Positions 16,756-25,522 of a stretch of DNA of 64,000 bases are shown piece after piece. Positions within the stretch are counted from its first letter, which is position 1. Each line of letters begins with the position of its first letter. The translations under genes and the position numbers were made by a program. Under the pieces are notes generated by a model, which worked only from the letters and a program-made list of their open reading frames with translations, was not told the DNA's origin and searched no databases. The stretch is from an uncultured Eubacterium sp. (GTDB lineage Bacteria; Bacillota; Clostridia; Lachnospirales; Lachnospiraceae). The stretch lies in NCBI GenBank assembly GCA_934351445.1, contig CAKRIZ010000007.1, positions 1-64,000 of the forward strand, written 5' to 3'.

Positions 16756-18472
16756 AGCGTTCCTCCCTTCCGACCAGATCCCTGAAGATGATCTTCAGTT
16801 CTCCGTCTTCCATTTTTGAATTCACATACCGCATCCACGCATCACTTTTTTCTGGATAATCCAGATTTTCTGCGAAGCTGTGCCAGTGCGTCTCCTTACG
16901 TGCGCCCAGATGGGCGATCACGGACAGACATACGGTCAGCCGCTCCTTTAGTTCATAGATAAACATGAGTTCATGCATATCGGATGCGCCCAGATCCTCT
17001 GCCAGTGTGATGAGCTGTCTGATCTTCTCATCTGCGAGTGCAAGCTGCTTTTCATTAAACTGATAATGGTTCGAGATGCCTCCGGCATAGTTGTCCATCA
17101 CCTTCTGCATCGCTTCCTCGAGTTCTTCTGCCGTAAATAGCTGCTGCGTCCGGTTCAGGTAACGTTCATATTCTGCGACCTTGTGATCCAGTGCCTGCTG
17201 CTCAGCCTGTTCATCCGCCGCATACAGCTGCAGATCTTCCTGTGCAAGCCGGCTGGCAATGTGCTCCGCTGCGATCTCACCCTCGACCATCGCTCCGGTC
17301 ACATATTTCTGCGGACATCCGCCTGCGACATCTCCCGCCGCATACAGTCCATGGATCGTCGTCTCGCGGTTCGTATCCACCCAGTAACCGCTGGCGGTGT
17401 GGCCGCCTACGATATATGGCTCCGTGCCCTCGATCTCGACATTCTGTTCACTCGGATCTTTACCGGATTCGAGCCACTTTAATGTCTGGCTCGGTGCCAT
17501 GTTCAGATATGCTTTTTTCAATGATTCATCCTGTGCCGGGGTGATGCCCTCTGTGCGCAGATAACACGGTCCCCTGCCCTGCAGATTTTCCATCACGGTT
17601 CCGTACACACGCTCGGAAGTCGTCAGTCCGTAATGTGTCTCATAGACCTCGCCCCTGGCATTGACCTGCTTTGCTCCGACGCCCTGTGCGATCGTTCCGG
17701 TCGGTGCGATCGTATCCTTACACCTCAACGCGATAAAACGCATCTCAAATGTCGTCATCTCTGCGCCGCTTTGAATACCCATCGCATAACCCGCCCCGGT
17801 ATTGAACGGCGGATACCACATTTTATGTCTGGAAAATCCCGGATTGTTCGGCCGGTAGAGTCCTGCGGCTCCTCCGGTCGCACAGAGTACTTTTTTTGCC
17901 CGGATCTCATAGGCAATGGGCTCCTCTATCGAAAAACCGTATGCACCGTGAATCGTATTGTCTGTCACGATATAATCCGTGATATTGACACGATTCAGAA
18001 CCGTGACATCCGGCAATGCCCCGACCGCCTGTGCGAGCAGCGGTTTCATGTTCTCGCCGTTGATCTTGATATTCCGGTTACCTCTGGCAACATATCTGCC
18101 ATTCTCATCCTTTAAGATCACCAGACCGAGCTGCTCCATCTTCTCCGTCACACGGTTTAACCCCTCTGACATCGTCAGCAGCAGATCCTCCCGCACGATA
18201 CCATCTGCATCGCGTTTTGCATAGTTTACATAATCTTCCGGTTTCTGGCCATCCACAATATAAGCGTTGATTGCATTCACACCCGCTGCCAGACAGCCGC
18301 TGCGCCTGATATTTGCTTTCTCCGCGATCACAATCGAGCAATCACTGTGCTCCCGGAGTGTCAATGCTGCATAACAGCCTGCCGTACCACCGCCGATGAT
18401 CAGCACATCGGTATGCAGAAGCTTTTTTTCCTGTATGTGTACTCTGTTTGTCTGTGTATCCCCTGTCTGCAT
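16739..18472 (-). CDS. aprA: adenylylsulfate reductase alpha subunit (FAD)
   Basis: A 577-residue flavoprotein of the fumarate reductase/AprA family. FAD motif VLIIGGGTAGCYAALTLREH at about residues 25-44; KANIRRSGCLAAGVNAINAY and CATGGAAGLYRPNNP are AprA-type blocks, and GLYAAGDVAGG closes the FAD site. It reduces APS to AMP and sulfite. Combined with CysDN it gives a route without PAPS reductase (CysH), and no CysH-like thiol reductase is in the window. It is a bit shorter than dissimilatory AprA. Fumarate reductase is excluded by the flanking sulfate genes and the AprA-specific N-terminal motif. The start follows GGAGG. Confidence 0.9.
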   Translation of the reverse strand: MQTGDTQTNRVHIQEKKLLHTDVLIIGGGTAGCYAALTLREHSDCSIVIAEKANIRRSGCLAAGVNAINAYIVDGQKPEDYVNYAKRDADGIVREDLLLTMSEGLNRVTEKMEQLGLVILKDENGRYVARGNRNIKINGENMKPLLAQAVGALPDVTVLNRVNITDYIVTDNTIHGAYGFSIEEPIAYEIRAKKVLCATGGAAGLYRPNNPGFSRHKMWYPPFNTGAGYAMGIQSGAEMTTFEMRFIALRCKDTIAPTGTIAQGVGAKQVNARGEVYETHYGLTTSERVYGTVMENLQGRGPCYLRTEGITPAQDESLKKAYLNMAPSQTLKWLESGKDPSEQNVEIEGTEPYIVGGHTASGYWVDTNRETTIHGLYAAGDVAGGCPQKYVTGAMVEGEIAAEHIASRLAQEDLQLYAADEQAEQQALDHKVAEYERYLNRTQQLFTAEELEEAMQKVMDNYAGGISNHYQFNEKQLALADEKIRQLITLAEDLGASDMHELMFIYELKERLTVCLSVIAHLGARKETHWHSFAENLDYPEKSDAWMRYVNSKMEDGELKIIFRDLVGREERYEHRD

Positions 18473-18488
18473 AAGATCCTCCGTTTAT

Positions 18489-19550
18489 TTAGATGTAGAA
18501 TACATCCTGTTCCTGCATCGCCTGATTTTCCATCAGATACGTCTGTTCATTATCAAAAATATATAACCGGTAGATGAGTACATGTACGGTATCACCGACC
18601 GAAACCATATCTTTCTCAAGTGACCGCTCCCCGACAATGCGGATACCGTTGATGTCGACCGTCACGTCCATGCGGTTGCCACGGAACATGACATCGGTCA
18701 CTACTCCGGTCTCTGCGGCACTCACATACTGATTGAGCTTGCCACTCCTTGAAATCTTGACAAATTCCGGCCGGATCACCGCCCGGTCAGCACCCTTGAT
18801 CCGGTCAAAGCCCTTGAGTCTGTCGTATTCCTCCACGACAGAGGAGCGTCCGATAAACTGTGCGACAAACGGTGTCGCGGGTGTTTTATAAATGTCAAGC
18901 GGTGTACCCATCTGCTCGATCCGTCCGTGGTTTGTGATGATAATCTCATCTGCCACCTCCACTGCCTCGTCCTGATCATGCGTGACGAAAATGCTCGTGA
19001 TACCCAGCTTTTCAACCATTTCTTTGAGCCAGCTGCGCAGCTCCGTGCGTACCTTGGCATCGATCGCCGCAAACGGCTCATCCAGCAGCAGTACCTGCGG
19101 ATTCGGTGCCAGTGCCCGTGCAAATGCGACACGCTGCCGCTGTCCACCGGAGAGCTGATTGGGATATCTTTTTTCCATGCCGGACAATCCGGTCAGTTCT
19201 AACAGTTCCATGACTCTCTTTTTCATCTGCGCTTTCGGTACCTTCTGCAGCTTCAGCCCGAATGCAACATTATCAAACACCGTCATATAACGGAACAGTG
19301 CATAGTTCTGAAATACAAATCCGATCCCCCGCCTAGCAGCAGGAATATCATTCATCCGCTGTCCATCGATATAGATATCTCCGGCATTCGGTGTCTCCAG
19401 TCCTGCAATCATGCGAAGCAGCGTCGTCTTGCCGCTGCCTGACGGACCGAGCAGTGCGACCAGCCTGCCTTTCTCTACGCCAAAGCTCACATTATCTGAT
19501 GCGAGGAAATCACCATATTGTTTATAGATATTTCTCATTTCAACGTACAT
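18489..19550 (-). CDS. cysA: sulfate ABC transporter ATP-binding protein
   Basis: A 353-residue ATPase driving sulfate/thiosulfate import. Walker A GPSGSGKTTLL, Q-loop FVFQNYALF, signature LSGGQRQRVAFARALA, Walker B VLLLDEPFAAID and the His switch VTHDQDEA are all present in residues 30-200; a TOBE-like domain covers about 240-340. It starts at 19550, inside the end of cysW (11-base overlap), because MYVEMRNIYKQYG matches the family N-terminus. The complete order P-T-W-A is kept. Confidence 0.95.
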   Translation of the reverse strand: MYVEMRNIYKQYGDFLASDNVSFGVEKGRLVALLGPSGSGKTTLLRMIAGLETPNAGDIYIDGQRMNDIPAARRGIGFVFQNYALFRYMTVFDNVAFGLKLQKVPKAQMKKRVMELLELTGLSGMEKRYPNQLSGGQRQRVAFARALAPNPQVLLLDEPFAAIDAKVRTELRSWLKEMVEKLGITSIFVTHDQDEAVEVADEIIITNHGRIEQMGTPLDIYKTPATPFVAQFIGRSSVVEEYDRLKGFDRIKGADRAVIRPEFVKISRSGKLNQYVSAAETGVVTDVMFRGNRMDVTVDINGIRIVGERSLEKDMVSVGDTVHVLIYRLYIFDNEQTYLMENQAMQEQDVFYI

Positions 19551-20421
19551 CTTTTGTCTCCCCCGCCTGATCTTTGTACTTATCTTTATGTTCTAAAATA
19601 TTTCTTGCGAACAATATAATGATCGCCAGGATCACGAGAATGGATGATACCGCAAATGCTGCCGTGATCGATGTGTCCGTGCCTGACATATACAGTGCGT
19701 CGATCTCAAGCGGCAGTGTGAAGGTCTCCCCTCTCGTCTTGGAGAGCGCATTGACTGCTCCGAACTCGCCGAGTGCCCGCGCGGTACATAAGATAATTCC
19801 ATAGATTAACCCCCACTTCATCTGCGGAAGTGTGATCTGCCTGAAAATGGTCCATCCACCGGCGCCCATGAGTGCAGCCGCTTCTTCCTCGTCCTTTCCC
19901 TGTGCATTCAGTACCGGGATCAGCTCTCTCGATACAAACGGGAACGTGACAAAGATCGTCGCCAGCACAACACCCGGCACCGCAAATGTAATGCGGATAT
20001 CCGTGCCGAACTGCCGGTTGAATGCCCGGATAACCGGATAGAACCAGCCGAGCCTGCCAAACGTCATCAGATACGACAGACCTACGATGACCGGCGAGAT
20101 CGAAAATGGGATATCGATCAGCGTCGCGAGCACCTGTTTTCCTTTAAAGCTGAACTTTGTGAGCAGCCATGCGGCACAGATACCAAAAAACGTGTTCACA
20201 ACGACTGCGATCACCGTCGCCAGTACCGTAACACCCAACGCGCTGCGTACATATTCTGTCGTAACCGCCTGAATGTAGAACTTCCAGCCTTCGCTGAGTG
20301 CATTGACGAGCACCGCCGCGAGCGGTACGACTAACATCACAACGATAAAAAGTACGGATACCGTGATCAATATACGTCTTGTGCGGCGCCTGCCACGCTC
20401 TAATAATTCCTGTTCGCTCAT
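19540..20421 (-). CDS. cysW: sulfate ABC transporter permease
   Basis: A 293-residue inner-membrane permease with six hydrophobic segments and the EAA loop EEEAAALMGAGGWTIFRQI (about residues 178-196), where the ATPase docks. GALGEFGAVNALS-type sequence (ARALGEFGAVNAL) near residue 220 is typical of CysW. It follows cysT by 20 bases with an AAGGAGG site. The product forms the transmembrane channel with CysT. Confidence 0.94.
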   Translation of the reverse strand: MSEQELLERGRRRTRRILITVSVLFIVVMLVVPLAAVLVNALSEGWKFYIQAVTTEYVRSALGVTVLATVIAVVVNTFFGICAAWLLTKFSFKGKQVLATLIDIPFSISPVIVGLSYLMTFGRLGWFYPVIRAFNRQFGTDIRITFAVPGVVLATIFVTFPFVSRELIPVLNAQGKDEEEAAALMGAGGWTIFRQITLPQMKWGLIYGIILCTARALGEFGAVNALSKTRGETFTLPLEIDALYMSGTDTSITAAFAVSSILVILAIIILFARNILEHKDKYKDQAGETKDVR

Positions 20422-20441
20422 CGGTACGGTATCCTCCTTCC

Positions 20442-21320
20442 TTATAGTAAATTTGTCCTTGCTGACTGCCTTGCCTGAACGATATTCACAAACAATAACA
20501 GTAAAAACGAGATCACGAGCATCACCAGTGCGATCGCTGTTGCACTTGCATAATCAATATAGCTGAGCTTCTGCATGATCACATAAGAAATCACCTGTGT
20601 GCGATCCTTGACGCTGTTGCCGGATATATAGATCACGCTGCCGTACTCTCCGATGCCTCTGGCAAATGCCAGACCAAAGCCGGTCAGCAATGCGGGGCGA
20701 AGCTCCGGCAGGATCACCGAGAAAAATGTTTTTTTCGGGCTCGCACCGAGCATGTACGCCGCTTCCTCATACTGGCTGTCCATCTTTTCTAACACCGGCT
20801 GCACCGCGCGTACCACGAACGGAATACCAATAAAGATCAGTGCCACGATCAGCCCGAGCTTTGTGTAAGCCACGCGGATGCCGCACCTTGCAAGCATCCG
20901 TCCGAATAACCCGCTTTCCGAGTAGAGCCTGGAAAGCGTGATGCCCGCAACCGCTGTCGGCAATGCGAACGGCAATTCGATAAATCCATCCAGAATCCGT
21001 TTCCCCGGAAACTCATATTTGACGAGCACCCATGCGAGGATCAGTCCGAAAACCACATTGATCACTGCCGCCAGAAACGAACAGCTGATACTCGTCCAGA
21101 ATGCATGCCGCACATTCGGTTTCCAGATCAGGCTGAAAAACTCACGCGGTGAGATCTGCAGGGACCGCACGAGCACCGATGCCAACGGAATGAGGACGAT
21201 CAGTGAGAGCATCGTAACCACGACTCCCAATGTACATCCAAATCCCGGAATCACATGCGGATTCTTATGCGTTTGCATATTTTTTTGTTCTCCCGATTGT
21301 GTTTGTTTATTCATACGCAT
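20442..21320 (-). CDS. cysT: sulfate ABC transporter permease
   Basis: A 292-residue permease, partner of CysW. Six hydrophobic segments, with the EAA loop YEEAAYMLGASPKKTFFSVI at about 185-204 and FARGIGEYGSVIYISGN near 222. The first 20 or so residues are hydrophilic, and the start could also be the ATG at 21314. It lies 8 bases after the binding-protein gene. The symbol cysU is also used for this subunit. Confidence 0.93.
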   Translation of the reverse strand: MRMNKQTQSGEQKNMQTHKNPHVIPGFGCTLGVVVTMLSLIVLIPLASVLVRSLQISPREFFSLIWKPNVRHAFWTSISCSFLAAVINVVFGLILAWVLVKYEFPGKRILDGFIELPFALPTAVAGITLSRLYSESGLFGRMLARCGIRVAYTKLGLIVALIFIGIPFVVRAVQPVLEKMDSQYEEAAYMLGASPKKTFFSVILPELRPALLTGFGLAFARGIGEYGSVIYISGNSVKDRTQVISYVIMQKLSYIDYASATAIALVMLVISFLLLLFVNIVQARQSARTNLL

Positions 21321-21328
21321 AATTTCTT

Positions 21329-22369
21329 CTAATACCCATAGATCTGATCAAACTGTGCACCGTCTTCAAAATAAGTTTTGTACGCTTCATCCCATCCACC
21401 AAAATCTTCAATCGTCCACAGCTCCATGGTCAGATCGTAGGTGTCCGAAAACTCCTGTAAAATCTGTTCATCCGTCGGACGATAACCGTTCTCACCGATC
21501 AGCCGCTGTGCCGCGTCACTGTAGAGGTATTGCAGATATTCCCGGCTGATCTGTTCCGTGCCGTTGGCTCCGGCATTATCATCGACAATCGCCACACTCG
21601 GCTGTGCCAGAATGCTGACGGATGGATAAATCAGCTCGTATTCCCCCGGATAGGAATCCAGAGTCGTAAGCGCCTCATTTTCCCATGCGATGAGTACATC
21701 TCCCTTGCCGTTTTCCACAAATGTTGTGGTCGATCCGCGTGCGCCCGAATCCATCACCGACACATTCGCATACAGCTTTCGCAGAAAGTCCATCTGCTGT
21801 TCCTTGGTGTCATCATGTGTTTTCGCATATGCGAGTGCCGCCAGATAGTTCCAGCAGGCACCGCCGCTGCTCTTTGGATCAGGTGTAATCACATCCACGC
21901 CATCGGCGGTCAGATCGTCCCAGTCCGCAATCTGCTTCGGATTGCCTGCGCGCACAAGAAATACGATCGTCGATGTATACGGAGCGGAATCTCTGTCAAA
22001 TTCATTGATCCAGTCCTCGTCAATCAGTCCGGTGCGCTCAATCAGTGTGATGTCATGCTCGAGTGCCAGTGTGACCACATCGGCATTGCATCCCTCAACG
22101 ACTGACCGCGCCTGCGCCCCAGAGCCTCCATGCGACTGGACGATATTGACGGTCTCTCCGTAGATGTCCTGATAATAGCTTTCAAACAGCTCATTGTATT
22201 TCTCATAAAACTCCCGCGTCGGATCGTAGGATACATTTGTAATCGTCAGACCATCCTTCGTCTTTCCGCATCCCGCGAGGCTCACAAGCAGTACCGCAAG
22301 CAGTGCTGCGCACATCTGTCTTTTTTTTGTTTGTCTGTCCGGCTTCCACGGCTTATCTGTTTTTCGCAT
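21329..22369 (-). CDS. cysP: sulfate-binding lipoprotein
   Basis: A 346-residue extracellular solute-binding protein for sulfate or thiosulfate. A basic start is followed by a hydrophobic signal segment and lipobox LVSLAGCGK, with the lipid-bearing Cys at about residue 34, so it is anchored on the outer face of the membrane. Sbp-family blocks include LTITNVSYDPTREFYEKYN, QSHGGSGAQARSVV and TPDPKSSGGACWNYLAALA. Whether it prefers sulfate or thiosulfate cannot be told. It is the second gene of the operon, 42 bases after cysK. Confidence 0.94.
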   Translation of the reverse strand: MRKTDKPWKPDRQTKKRQMCAALLAVLLVSLAGCGKTKDGLTITNVSYDPTREFYEKYNELFESYYQDIYGETVNIVQSHGGSGAQARSVVEGCNADVVTLALEHDITLIERTGLIDEDWINEFDRDSAPYTSTIVFLVRAGNPKQIADWDDLTADGVDVITPDPKSSGGACWNYLAALAYAKTHDDTKEQQMDFLRKLYANVSVMDSGARGSTTTFVENGKGDVLIAWENEALTTLDSYPGEYELIYPSVSILAQPSVAIVDDNAGANGTEQISREYLQYLYSDAAQRLIGENGYRPTDEQILQEFSDTYDLTMELWTIEDFGGWDEAYKTYFEDGAQFDQIYGY

Positions 22370-22411
22370 GATCTTTCCTGCCTTTTATCCAGCCGCCTGA
22401 TTCAGACGGGC

Positions 22412-23350
22412 TTATTCCTCTACTGTAAATAAGGAAGTAGATAAATATCTCTCTCCGGTATCAGGAAGCAGTACCACGATGTTCTTTCCTTCATTCTCCG
22501 GTCTCTTTGCCAGCTCTGTTGCCGCCGCAAGCGCTGCCCCTGCAGAGATACCGACCAGTAATCCGTCTGTCCGTGCAACATGTCTGGAGGTTTCAAATGC
22601 TGTATCGTTTTCTACCTGAATGATCTCATCCAGCAAATCCACGTCGAGCACTTTAGGGACGAACCCAGCTCCGATTCCCTGTATCTTGTGAGGTCCGGGT
22701 CTGCCGCCCGAGAGTACCGGCGAACCTGCCGGTTCTACGGCTACAACCTTGACATCCGGCTTTTTTTCCTTTAATCCCCGTCCGGTTCCTGTGACGGTTC
22801 CGCCTGTTCCGACTGCCGATACAAAGATGTCTACCGCACCGTCTGTATCATTCCAGATCTCCTGCGCGGTCGTCTTTTTATGAATAGCCGGATTTGCCTG
22901 ATTCTCAAACTGCTGCGGAATAAATGCATTTCCGTATTCTTCCTTGAGCTGCTCCGCCTTAGCGATCGCGCCCTTCATGCCCTCACGTCCCGGTGTGAGT
23001 ACGATCTCTGCACCGAGTGCTGACACGATCTTGCGCCGCTCCACACTCATCGTATCCGGCATCGTCAGGATCAGATGCAATCCTTTCGCTGCTGTCACAA
23101 ACGCCAGTCCGATACCGGTATTACCACTCGTAGGCTCGATAATCACGGTATCCTGATTGATCTTTCCATCTGCGATTCCCTGTTCGATCATCGCAAATGC
23201 AACTCTATCCTTGACACTACCCAGTGGATTGAAGTATTCTAGTTTTGCAATGATTTTTGCGTTGAGCTTCTGCTCCTTTTCATAATTTGTCAGCTCCAGT
23301 AACGGAGTGTTTCCGATCAGCTCTGTCAGTTGTTTTGCAATCTTTGCCAT
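22412..23350 (-). CDS. cysK: cysteine synthase A
   Basis: A 312-residue PLP enzyme joining O-acetylserine and sulfide to cysteine. The PLP lysine is in [14 protein letters not shown] (about residue 47), with [13 protein letters not shown] and [14 protein letters not shown] as phosphate-cradling loops. It is first in the sulfur operon behind its own strong promoter. In Bacillus CysK also controls the CymR repressor by complex formation, and a CymR-like gene closes this operon. The start at 23350 ([11 protein letters not shown]) is preferred over the ATG at 23368, which lies upstream of the GGAAGGGCGG ribosome site. Confidence 0.95.
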   Translation of the reverse strand: MAKIAKQLTELIGNTPLLELTNYEKEQKLNAKIIAKLEYFNPLGSVKDRVAFAMIEQGIADGKINQDTVIIEPTSGNTGIGLAFVTAAKGLHLILTMPDTMSVERRKIVSALGAEIVLTPGREGMKGAIAKAEQLKEEYGNAFIPQQFENQANPAIHKKTTAQEIWNDTDGAVDIFVSAVGTGGTVTGTGRGLKEKKPDVKVVAVEPAGSPVLSGGRPGPHKIQGIGAGFVPKVLDVDLLDEIIQVENDTAFETSRHVARTDGLLVGISAGAALAAATELAKRPENEGKNIVVLLPDTGERYLSTSLFTVEE

Positions 23351-23457
23351 ATTGAACCGCCCTTCCATTCTTATAATTTTATAATTATGTTTGTTCTGTG
23401 CGCTCTTTCTGTTATTCCCTACTAAACATATAAGAATTATATAATTTAACTTCCTAG

Positions 23458-23493
23458 ATAATACTACTCTATTCCTACCATGTCAATAGGAAT
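23458..23493 (-). promoter_or_regulatory. promoter of the sulfur operon with candidate Rrf2/CymR operator
   Basis: On the minus strand: consensus TTGACA (23486-23481), 17-base spacer, TATTAT (23463-23458). A 7-base inverted repeat ATTCCTA-N9-TAGGAAT (23471-23493) is centred on the -35 box, so a bound protein would block RNA polymerase. Position and sequence fit an operator for the CymR-like regulator encoded at the end of the operon. The leader before cysK would be about 100 bases. No S-box or T-box core is seen in it. Confidence 0.65.
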
Positions 23494-23536
23494 TTGAAAA
23501 AAATTATCTTTTTTCCGGTTCATATGATCAAAGTTG

Positions 23537-24121
23537 TTACAGGTTCAAATTAAGCTGACATAAGATCTGATCCACGCAGGCCTCCACGTCCATATTTGTT
23601 GTATCTACAGTAGCTTCCGGATATTCCGGTATCTCATATGGGCTTGTAATTCCTGTAAAATTAGCAATTTGTCCGGCTCTCGCGGCTTTGTATAAACCTT
23701 TTACGTCCCGCTTCTCGCACTCCTGAATTGATGTGCTGACATATACCTCTTTAAATTCTCTTCCTATAATATTCCGCGCATTTCTGCGATCCTGCCGATA
23801 GGGAGAGATAAAAGCCGTGATGACGATCAATCCCGCATCATTCATCAGCTTTGCGACTTCTGCGATGCGGCGGATATTCTCTATCCGGTCTTCATCCGAA
23901 AAACCGAGATTATTATTCAGACCCATCCGTATATTGTCGCCATCCAGAAGCATTGTCTTCTTTCCCATGATATACAACCGTTTTTCCAATGCATTTGCAA
24001 CCGTTGACTTTCCGGCTCCCGACAGACCGCTCATCCAGATGGTACATGCCTGCTGTCCCATCTGTTGTTCCCGCTGTGTCCGGTCAATATCCATATTGTG
24101 CCATGTCAGATTTCGTTCCAT
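23537..24121 (-). CDS. cysC: adenylylsulfate kinase
   Basis: A 194-residue kinase that phosphorylates APS to PAPS. P-loop WMSGLSGAGKSTVANALE (about residues 30-47), LDGDNIRMGLN and LGFSDEDRIENIRRIAEVAK are complete, and length is standard. It begins one base after the stop of the sulfotransferase gene, with GAAGGTG as ribosome site, so the two are translationally coupled. As the cluster reduces APS directly through AprAB and no PAPS reductase is present in the window, PAPS from this enzyme is more likely to feed the sulfotransferase than reduction. The true start is 24121 (MERNLTWHNMDI). Confidence 0.94.
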   Translation of the reverse strand: MERNLTWHNMDIDRTQREQQMGQQACTIWMSGLSGAGKSTVANALEKRLYIMGKKTMLLDGDNIRMGLNNNLGFSDEDRIENIRRIAEVAKLMNDAGLIVITAFISPYRQDRRNARNIIGREFKEVYVSTSIQECEKRDVKGLYKAARAGQIANFTGITSPYEIPEYPEATVDTTNMDVEACVDQILCQLNLNL

Positions 24122-24122
24122 T

Positions 24123-25358
24123 TTATTCACCTTCCTGTTTTGAATCATTGTTGGACTCATTCCATACCTTATGCCAAATAGTGCGAACCGGATGTTTTAC
24201 TTTCCCAATAAACATTAGCACCCGTTTTCTGAAATGCGCCTGTTCCTGTTTCATCTCTGCGATCGTCCGCTCCTGTTGTTGTATCCTCCGCTCCTGTTGT
24301 TGTATCCTCCGCTCCTGTTCCTGTATCCTCCGGTCCAGATCAATCATAACGGATGTAAAAAAGGTGACCACGCTTTCCAGCATCTCATCATTATCCGCAT
24401 TCCATTTCGGACTGTGGTCAATCTCTGTATGAAACAGTCTCTTGCCATCCTTTATATATGTTTGCGCAACATACTCATTTACAGTCTCATACGGTGCCAG
24501 AAACTCCTGTACTTCATCTGCTGAAAGCATACACGTATCATTCTTCTCTACATGCGTTTTCGTTTGTCTCTGCAGATATTTCCCCAGATAAGTCACTTCT
24601 TTCTTACTCAGATCCGCATTTGAATTGATGATTCTCTTTAATTCTGTCTCATTTTTTCCCAGCCGCAGGTTGACATTCTCCGCAAGCGGTAAAAACTCTT
24701 CTGACACAGGAAGCCCGACTGCATGCATAAAATCACAGATCACAGAGCCGTCCAGCCAGCTATCCGGTTCATATCTGCGCACTATCACATGTTCTTTTCC
24801 AAAAACAGCTGCGATATCATCCAGTTTTTTTGCGTAATTCAATATTTTTCCATCTTTTTTCAAGCTTTCTTCCATATACTGATCACAGGTCATTCTGGCA
24901 TCAGCTCCAAAATTTTGTTTTACTGCCTGATTCCAGCGTGACAGATAAAATGCATCCTGACGACGAAGATAGACTATGATTTTTACCTGATAGCCATCCT
25001 GCAGTGCACGGTTCTTTAAATCCTTAAAGAGATCTGTATACTGGTAGCTGGAAGTATGCCAGATGGCTTCATCCGATAAGATCACATTGTCATAGTTCTC
25101 CATCAGACCGGCAATCATGCAATATCCTTCCTCCAGATATTTATTTTCCAGATCATGATCTCTGCCCCCTCCGTTTTTTGTGACATTTTTCACAAGAAAA
25201 TGTCCATTTCGACGGGCATTGACATTCTGGTAGGTGTGCTGTGATGCCGGATAAATGTACCCTTTGGTTTTTAGTACCTCATTATTCTGTTCTAAAAATC
25301 TCTGGATAGATGTCGTAGCGGTTTTTGTCGTTCCAATATGCAGATAAAGTATTTTCAT
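24123..25358 (-). CDS. sulfotransferase-family protein with C-terminal coiled coil
   Basis: A 411-residue predicted PAPS-dependent sulfotransferase. The N-terminal loop HIGTTKTATTSIQRFLEQ (about 7-24) matches the 5'-phosphosulfate site, and IVYLRRQDAFYLSRWNQAV (about 150-168) matches the 3'-phosphate site with its Arg and Ser. No signal peptide or membrane segment is seen, so it should act in the cytoplasm, on a glycan, lipid or small-molecule precursor. Residues about 350-385 are a charged coiled coil with heptad repeats ERRIQQQ coded by near-identical 21-base units. Coupling to cysC supports the activity; the acceptor is unknown. Start chosen at 25358 (MKILYLHIG) behind AGGAGG. Confidence 0.82.
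   Translation of the reverse strand: MKILYLHIGTTKTATTSIQRFLEQNNEVLKTKGYIYPASQHTYQNVNARRNGHFLVKNVTKNGGGRDHDLENKYLEEGYCMIAGLMENYDNVILSDEAIWHTSSYQYTDLFKDLKNRALQDGYQVKIIVYLRRQDAFYLSRWNQAVKQNFGADARMTCDQYMEESLKKDGKILNYAKKLDDIAAVFGKEHVIVRRYEPDSWLDGSVICDFMHAVGLPVSEEFLPLAENVNLRLGKNETELKRIINSNADLSKKEVTYLGKYLQRQTKTHVEKNDTCMLSADEVQEFLAPYETVNEYVAQTYIKDGKRLFHTEIDHSPKWNADNDEMLESVVTFFTSVMIDLDRRIQEQERRIQQQERRIQQQERTIAEMKQEQAHFRKRVLMFIGKVKHPVRTIWHKVWNESNNDSKQEGE
24268..24330. repeat. three tandem 21-base repeats inside the sulfotransferase gene
   Basis: Units at 24268-24288 and 24289-24309 are identical; the third (24310-24330) differs at two positions. Each encodes one heptad of the coiled coil. Slippage would add or remove whole heptads without shifting frame. 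Confidence 0.85.
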
Positions 25359-25450
25359 TGAATGTATTCCTCCTGACCAGTCATTATGTAGCATTGACCT
25401 CATACGACTGACATCATAAAGTACATTCCTTGAAAAAACCTTGAATGGCA

Positions 25451-25479
25451 TTGTATACTTTGCTCTTTCAATTTATAAT
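25451..25479 (+). promoter_or_regulatory. sigma-A promoter of the second two-component system
   Basis: TTGTAT (25451-25456), 17-base spacer, TATAAT (25474-25479). Transcription would start near 25486, giving a leader of about 37 bases before the ATG at 25523, which has a TTGGAG ribosome site. Confidence 0.6.
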
Positions 25480-25522
25480 GAACACAATCAATACAGTAAA
25501 GTTTATATTTTTGGAGTATCCT

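Noticed and set aside
16739..18472. Fumarate reductase or succinate dehydrogenase flavoprotein
   Set aside because: AprA-type motifs and the adjoining two-cluster ferredoxin, cysD and cysN point to APS reductase.
23351..23457. T-box or S-box leader before cysK
   Set aside because: The roughly 100-base AT-rich leader has no T-box sequence, no antiterminator-terminator pair and no SAM aptamer core.
24268..24330. CRISPR-like array
   Set aside because: The repeats are directly joined with no spacers and are in-frame coding units of a coiled coil.
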